This document shows positions 59,988 through 64,000 of a stretch of DNA of 64,000 nt, piece after piece. The stretch's first letter is position 1; each line of letters begins with the position of its first letter. The notes under the pieces are model-generated. The model saw nothing but the letters and a program-made list of their open reading frames with translations, did not search any database and was not told the DNA's origin. A program made the translations under genes and the position numbers. Location: assembly GCF_003201655.1 (NCBI RefSeq), contig NZ_QJJU01000004.1, positions 186,001 to 250,000 on the forward strand. The letters are read 5' to 3'. This DNA comes from Mycolicibacterium moriokaense. Its GTDB lineage: Bacteria; Actinomycetota; Actinomycetes; Mycobacteriales; Mycobacteriaceae.

Positions 59988-60479
59988 ATGACCACTCTGA
60001 GACTCGACGCACCAAGTCCAGTGACCATGCGGACCGTGCTCGGGCATTTCTGTACGGGCGTCGCGGTGATCACCGGTCATGACGGCGACCGCCCGGTGGG
60101 TTTCGCGTGCCAGTCGGTGACGTCGGTATCTCTGGATCCGCCGTACGTCAGCTTCTGCCCCGCGCACACATCGGGCAGCTGGCCGGTGATTCGTGCGACC
60201 GGGCGGCTGTGCATCAATATCTTGTCCGATGACCAGCACGGGGTATGCGCGCAGTTCGCCGTCAGCGGTGGCGACAAGTTCGCCGGGATCGATTGGAGCC
60301 CGGGCGGGAATGGCGCACCCGCACTGCACGGCGCCCTCGCAACGATCGAAGCGGATGTCGCGTTCGAGCACAGCGCGGGCGATCACACGATCGTCGTCGC
60401 CGATGTAACCTGCCTGCGCGCCTCCGAAGGTCGCCGCCCCCTGCTGTTCTACCGAGGCGGCTACGGCGGGTTCGCATGA
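59988..60479 (+). CDS. HsaB-like flavin reductase
   Basis: 163 aa from ATG 59988. The fold is the FMN-reductase (flavin reductase-like) domain: VTMRTVLGHFCTGVAVITGH, GFACQSVTSVSLDPPYVSFC, GSWPVIRATGRLCINILSDD and KFAGIDWSPGGNGAP, all close to HsaB of the cholesterol pathway. HsaB supplies reduced FMN to HsaA. It is the probable partner of the HsaA-like oxygenase 21 kb away. It is divergent from the PadR gene and overlaps the thioesterase start (ATGA at 60476). Confidence 0.9.
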   Translation: MTTLRLDAPSPVTMRTVLGHFCTGVAVITGHDGDRPVGFACQSVTSVSLDPPYVSFCPAHTSGSWPVIRATGRLCINILSDDQHGVCAQFAVSGGDKFAGIDWSPGGNGAPALHGALATIEADVAFEHSAGDHTIVVADVTCLRASEGRRPLLFYRGGYGGFA

Positions 60480-61045
60480 ACGAACAACTCGCGCAGTCGG
60501 TGCGTCGGCTCATCGATGCCACCATCCGTACCGAGGTCGACGTTGCCACCCTGACCGCGGCGCAGGGCAAGATCGACGGGGCGACAGAGCAATTGAGTGC
60601 ATCACTGATACCAGTGTCGTTCGGCGTGCGGCAGACCTCCGACGGCCAGAGCACCGCGTTGGGAAACGTGGTCATCGGCGCCCGCAACCCGGTCGCGCCT
60701 CCCCTGGTCATTCACAACGATGCCGACGGCGCGGTACACGCGGACTTCGTTTTGGGCGCTGCCTACGAGGGGCCGGCAGCTCACGTTCACGGCGGTGTCT
60801 GCGCATTGATCCTCGACCACGTTCTCGGCGCGACGGCGCACTTGCCGGGCAAACCGGCTTACACCGGCACCCTGACCATCCGGTACCTGCGCGGCACACC
60901 CCTCGGACAGCCGTTGCGCGTGCAGGCGCACGTCGACCGGATTGACGGACCGAAGACATTCGCAGTCGGGCATATTGCTGACGCCGAGGGCATCACGGTA
61001 GAGGCTGAGGGCGTGTTCATCCATCCAAGGAAAGCTCAGCGTTGA
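60476..61045 (+). CDS. PaaI-type hotdog thioesterase
   Basis: 189 aa. The hotdog core reads YEGPAAHVHGGVCALILDHV, where GPxxHVHGGVxAxxxD is the family signature, then TGTLTIRYLRGTPLGQPLRV and AEGVFIHP. PaaI-type enzymes cleave acyl-CoA thioesters, often of aromatic or ring-fission products. The N-terminal 80 residues have a separate helical part. It may release CoA from stalled intermediates of the pathway. It overlaps the next gene by TTGA at 61042. Confidence 0.9.
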   Translation: MNEQLAQSVRRLIDATIRTEVDVATLTAAQGKIDGATEQLSASLIPVSFGVRQTSDGQSTALGNVVIGARNPVAPPLVIHNDADGAVHADFVLGAAYEGPAAHVHGGVCALILDHVLGATAHLPGKPAYTGTLTIRYLRGTPLGQPLRVQAHVDRIDGPKTFAVGHIADAEGITVEAEGVFIHPRKAQR

Positions 61046-62598
61046 CGACCTGGGACGACGAAACCGACGTCATCGTGGCCGGATCTGGCGGCGGGCTTGT
61101 CGGTGCGTACACAGCGGCCCGTGAAGGCCTGTCTGTCATGGTGGTCGAGGCCAGCGACCAGTTCGGCGGCACCACCGCGTATTCCGGCGGAGGGGGGATG
61201 TGGTTCCCCTGCAACCCTGTCTTGCAGCGCGCAGGAAGCGACGACACCCTCGATTCCGCGTTCGACTACTTCCATGCCGTGGTCGGCGATCGCACCCCCG
61301 TTGAACTGCAGCGCGCCTATGTTTGCCGGGGCGGTGACCTGATCGCGTACCTGGAAGACGACGATCGCTTCGAATTCGATGTGCTGCCGTGGCCGGACTA
61401 CTTCGGCAGTTTGCCGCACGCACGTCTCGACGGGATGCGTCACACCGTGATGAAACCGCTTCGCGCCGAACGCCTCGGCGAGCTGGCCGACCGGATTCGC
61501 GGGCCGTTGGACAGAGAACGGCTCGGCGCCGAGCTGCCCAAGTACCTCATCGGCGGGCGGGCCCTGATAGGCAGGCTGCTGTCGGCGATCACCGCATATC
61601 CCCACACCTCGGTTCATCTGAACGCCGCGCTAGTGGAGCTGGTCACCTCCGACGACGGGGTTGTGGGCGCCGTCATCGAAGAGCAAGGCCGTCGCCGCAC
61701 AATCCGTGCCCGCGCCGGTGTGCTGCTCGCCGCGGGTGGTTTCGAGAACAATCCCGACCTGCGCCAGCGCTTCGGCGTGCCAGGCGATGTCAGGGACACG
61801 ATGGGCGCGCCTGCCAACACGGGCCTGGCCCTTCAGGCAGGAATGGCCGCAGGCGCCGCGACCGACCTGATGGATCAGGCGTGGTGGTCGCCCGGGTTCA
61901 GCCATCCCGACGGGCGCTCGGCCTTCTCGCTGTGGTTCACAGGTGGGATCTTCGTCAATCACGACGGGAAGCGATTCGTCAACGAGTCCGGACCCTACGA
62001 CCGGATCGGCAAAGCGATCATCGAGCACTTGGCTAATGGCGCAATGACGTTGCCCTACTGGATGATCTACGACGACAGGGACGGCCCGGTACCCCCCGTG
62101 AAGGCCACCAACGTGTCGATGGTCGAGTCCGAACGGTACGTCGAGGCCGGCCTTTGGCATACCGCGGAGACGCTGCCCGAATTGGCGGCGAAAATCGGCG
62201 TCAACGCCGACAACCTGGTGTCGACGGTGAAGCGGTTCAACGGATTCGTCACCGCGGGCATCGATGAGGACTTCGGTCGAGGCGACGAGGCCTACGATCG
62301 TGCGTTCTCGGGTGGCGAGTCACCGATGGTGCCGATCGAGAAGGCCCCGTTTCATGCCGCCGCGTTCGGGCTTTCCGATTTGGGCACCAAGGGCGGACTC
62401 GTCACCGATTCCCACGCTCGCGTGCTCGATACCGACGGCGATCCAATCGGCGGCCTCTACGCGGCGGGCAACACGATGGCCTCGGTCACCGGAACCGCAT
62501 ACCCCGGCGGCGGCACCCCGATCGGAGCGTCGATGCTGTTCAGCCATCTCGCTGCCCTCGACATGGCCACGAAAGACACAGGAGGATCTGCCCTATGA
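61042..62598 (+). CDS. KstD-like FAD-dependent dehydrogenase
   Basis: 518 aa from TTG 61042, overlapping the thioesterase stop (TTGA). FAD motif VAGSGGGLVGAYTAAREG, VEASDQFGGTTAYSGGGGMW, LLAAGGFENN, NTGLALQAGMAAGAATDLMD, and the final LYAAGNTMASVTGTAYPGGG. It is in the KstD superfamily but shorter than classical KstD, and the SAYDRYYGDP block is replaced by EAYDRAFSGGES, retaining only one Tyr. Its activity might be a Delta-4 or Delta-1 dehydrogenation of a modified steroid. Third flavoprotein of this superfamily in the island. Coupled to the SDR downstream (ATGA at 62595). Confidence 0.88.
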   Translation: MTTWDDETDVIVAGSGGGLVGAYTAAREGLSVMVVEASDQFGGTTAYSGGGGMWFPCNPVLQRAGSDDTLDSAFDYFHAVVGDRTPVELQRAYVCRGGDLIAYLEDDDRFEFDVLPWPDYFGSLPHARLDGMRHTVMKPLRAERLGELADRIRGPLDRERLGAELPKYLIGGRALIGRLLSAITAYPHTSVHLNAALVELVTSDDGVVGAVIEEQGRRRTIRARAGVLLAAGGFENNPDLRQRFGVPGDVRDTMGAPANTGLALQAGMAAGAATDLMDQAWWSPGFSHPDGRSAFSLWFTGGIFVNHDGKRFVNESGPYDRIGKAIIEHLANGAMTLPYWMIYDDRDGPVPPVKATNVSMVESERYVEAGLWHTAETLPELAAKIGVNADNLVSTVKRFNGFVTAGIDEDFGRGDEAYDRAFSGGESPMVPIEKAPFHAAAFGLSDLGTKGGLVTDSHARVLDTDGDPIGGLYAAGNTMASVTGTAYPGGGTPIGASMLFSHLAALDMATKDTGGSAL

Positions 62599-63401
62599 CA
62601 TCTCTTCAGCGATACAGCGACCGTCGCGTCCTGATCACCGGCGGTGGTTCCGGCATCGGGCAAGCGACCGTGCTCCGCATCTTGGACGAAGGCGGCCGGG
62701 TCGTCGCCGCCGATATCAGCGAGTCGGGCCTCAAGGACACCGTCGCGAAGGCCGATCCGCACGGCGACCGGCTGAGCACCCTCGTCATGGACGTCGGCGA
62801 CGAGCAGTCGGTCCGGAGCGGCGTGGCGCAGGCGGTCGCGGCGCTCGGCGGCCTGGACACCCTGGTCAACGTGGCCGGAATCCTGCGGTCGGCTCATTTC
62901 GTCGACATCACCCTTGCCGACTTCGAGCAGGTGCTGCGGATCAACCTCGTCGGCACCTTCCTTGTGACCAGGGAAGCCATCCCCGCGTTGCGCACCGGCA
63001 ACGATCCCGCCGTTGTCAATTTCAGCTCAACCTCGGCCGCCTTCGCGCACCCCTACATGGCCGCCTACGCCGCGTCCAAGGGCGGGGTCCAAGCGATGAC
63101 GCACGCGCTGGCGCTGGAGTTCGCAAAGGAACGCATCCGCTTCAATTCGGTCCAGCCGGGCTCGATATCGTCCGGAATGACCGATGGCACAGGCGAATCC
63201 AAGCAGAGCATCGGGCCGGGACTGCCAGAGGATGCGGACTACTCCCTGTTCGGCAAGATCACTGCGGTGTTGCCGGTCGAAGGCGGAGGGATCTTCGCCA
63301 AGCCCGACGCGGTCGCCGCGGTTGTCGCGATGCTCGGCTCGACGGACGCCTACTTCGTGACCGGAACAGAGGTGCGCGTCGACGGTGGAACGCACATGTA
63401 A
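62595..63401 (+). CDS. SDR oxidoreductase
   Basis: 268 aa. Glycine motif TGGGSGIGQATV, DISESGLKDTV, NVAGILRSAHF, active-site FSSTSAA and AYAASKGGVQAM (YxxxK), then a C-terminus GTEVRVDGGTH. This is a classical SDR, likely a 3-hydroxyacyl-type or hydroxysteroid dehydrogenase. It forms one operon with the flavin reductase, thioesterase and flavoprotein (overlaps at 60476, 61042 and 62595). Confidence 0.92.
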   Translation: MTSLQRYSDRRVLITGGGSGIGQATVLRILDEGGRVVAADISESGLKDTVAKADPHGDRLSTLVMDVGDEQSVRSGVAQAVAALGGLDTLVNVAGILRSAHFVDITLADFEQVLRINLVGTFLVTREAIPALRTGNDPAVVNFSSTSAAFAHPYMAAYAASKGGVQAMTHALALEFAKERIRFNSVQPGSISSGMTDGTGESKQSIGPGLPEDADYSLFGKITAVLPVEGGGIFAKPDAVAAVVAMLGSTDAYFVTGTEVRVDGGTHM

Positions 63402-63411
63402 ATTGCTGCCT

Positions 63412-64000
63412 ATGGGCAGACCCTTACGCGTCATCCAGTGGACGACCGGCAACATCGGGCGGCGGTCGCTGCACGCCATCATCGGGCGCGACGACATGGA
63501 ACTGGTCGGTGTCTATGCGCACGGTGCCGACAAGGTCGGCGTCGACGCGGCCGAACTGGCCGGCTGGCCCGAGCCCACCGGGGTGACGGCCACCAACGAC
63601 ATCGACGAACTGCTGGCACTGGCGCCCGATGCCTGTTGTTACAACCCCCTGTGGCCGAACATCGACGAGCTCAGTCGGCTCCTCGAGTCCGGCGTCAACG
63701 TGTGCTCCAGCGCGGCGTGGATCACCGGGGGCAAGCAGTCGCCGGAAGACCTGGAGCGCATCCGGAAGGCTTGCGAGAAGGGCAATTCCACCATCTTCGG
63801 GAGCGGCGCCCACCCCGGTATGACCAACATGGTTGGCATGGTGCTCAGCGGGTCCTGCGAGCGCGTCGACGAAATCCGCATCACCGAGTCGGTGGACTGC
63901 TCGACCTACGAGTCGGCGGGCACCCAAACCGCGATGGGCTTCTCGCAGGATCCCGACACCCCCGGCCTTGCCGAAACCGTTCGGCGAGAGAGCGAGGTCT
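63412..64000 (+). CDS. Dihydrodipicolinate-reductase-like NAD(P)-dependent dehydrogenase (partial)
   Basis: 196 codons from ATG 63412 to the window edge. The start RVIQWTTGNIGRRSLHAIIG is a Rossmann motif, and GVYAHGADKVGVDAAEL, LLESGVNVCSSAAWITGG and FGSGAHPGMTNMVGMVLSGS follow the DapB/2,4-diaminopentanoate dehydrogenase-like family common in actinobacterial catabolic clusters. Activity is unknown in this family. It lies 10 bases after the SDR stop, so the operon continues out of the window. Confidence 0.85.
   Translation, partial: MGRPLRVIQWTTGNIGRRSLHAIIGRDDMELVGVYAHGADKVGVDAAELAGWPEPTGVTATNDIDELLALAPDACCYNPLWPNIDELSRLLESGVNVCSSAAWITGGKQSPEDLERIRKACEKGNSTIFGSGAHPGMTNMVGMVLSGSCERVDEIRITESVDCSTYESAGTQTAMGFSQDPDTPGLAETVRRESEV

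Noticed and set aside
1..64000. tRNA, rRNA, CRISPR, insertion sequences, integrase or attachment sites
   Set aside because: None was seen. Gaps between genes are short and hold only promoters, operators and hairpins; there are no transposase-like or repeat-spacer patterns.

Overview
The window is high-GC actinobacterial chromosome from a mycobacterium, probably a rapidly growing Mycolicibacterium-type species. The evidence is a conserved gene order from memory of the M. tuberculosis Rv2403c-Rv2415c block: LppR-like lipoprotein, lepA, PemK-like protein, CBS protein, RNase Z, transglutaminase, alpha-E, circularly permuted ATP-grasp, rpsT, holA, comEC, comEA. PknH-type sensor lipoproteins, an EspC-like ESX substrate, mycofactocin-type SDRs and many GTG/TTG or apparently leaderless starts point the same way. 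I saw no rRNA, tRNA, insertion sequence, phage gene or CRISPR array, and no gene-free stretch longer than 300 bases.

Layout. 1-3 kb: a tautomerase gene cut by the window edge, with a divergent HxlR regulator; a tiny membrane protein; a cytochrome P450 with a divergent TetR. 3-9 kb: three tandem sensor-type lipoproteins ending the lepA operon. lepA has no usual start codon that keeps its P-loop. Then a PemK/MazF-like protein, an acetyltransferase and a CBS protein. 9-14 kb: an aldo/keto reductase, then a tightly coupled operon of Rieske oxygenase, glutamine-synthetase-like ligase, creatininase-family hydrolase and TetR, which looks like an amine-catabolic module. 14-25 kb: the conserved core listed above, interrupted by an F420-type oxidoreductase and a MarR/membrane-protein pair with clear operators. 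25-28 kb: an ESX-type locus (EspC-like protein, a long frameshifted effector-like gene with a glycine-rich hydrophobic C-terminus, a membrane protein). 28-33 kb: cobalt-type nitrile hydratase (beta, alpha, accessory), SPFH protein, RidA and acetamidase/formamidase, which together could take a nitrile to an acid plus ammonia; then a small secreted protein.

33-64 kb: a roughly 31-kb catabolic island. It holds homologues of every steroid-ring enzyme from KstD to HsaD: a KstD and two KstD-like flavoproteins, KshA, HsaA, HsaB, HsaC and HsaD. Added to these are two Baeyer-Villiger monooxygenases, two HSL-type esterases, an acyl-CoA dehydrogenase, an acyl-CoA synthetase, a thioesterase, six SDRs, a lone ferredoxin, and several small or unfamiliar proteins. 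Local IclR, TetR and PadR regulators sit beside good palindromes, and I saw no KstR-type site by eye. The simplest reading is a second steroid (or steroid-like polycycle) degradation cluster, in which Baeyer-Villiger oxidation plus esterases removes or opens a ketone-bearing part and the Ksh/Kst/Hsa enzymes open rings A and B. The aldolase end (HsaE-G) and a KshB-type reductase are not in the window. Function is inferred from homology and context only.
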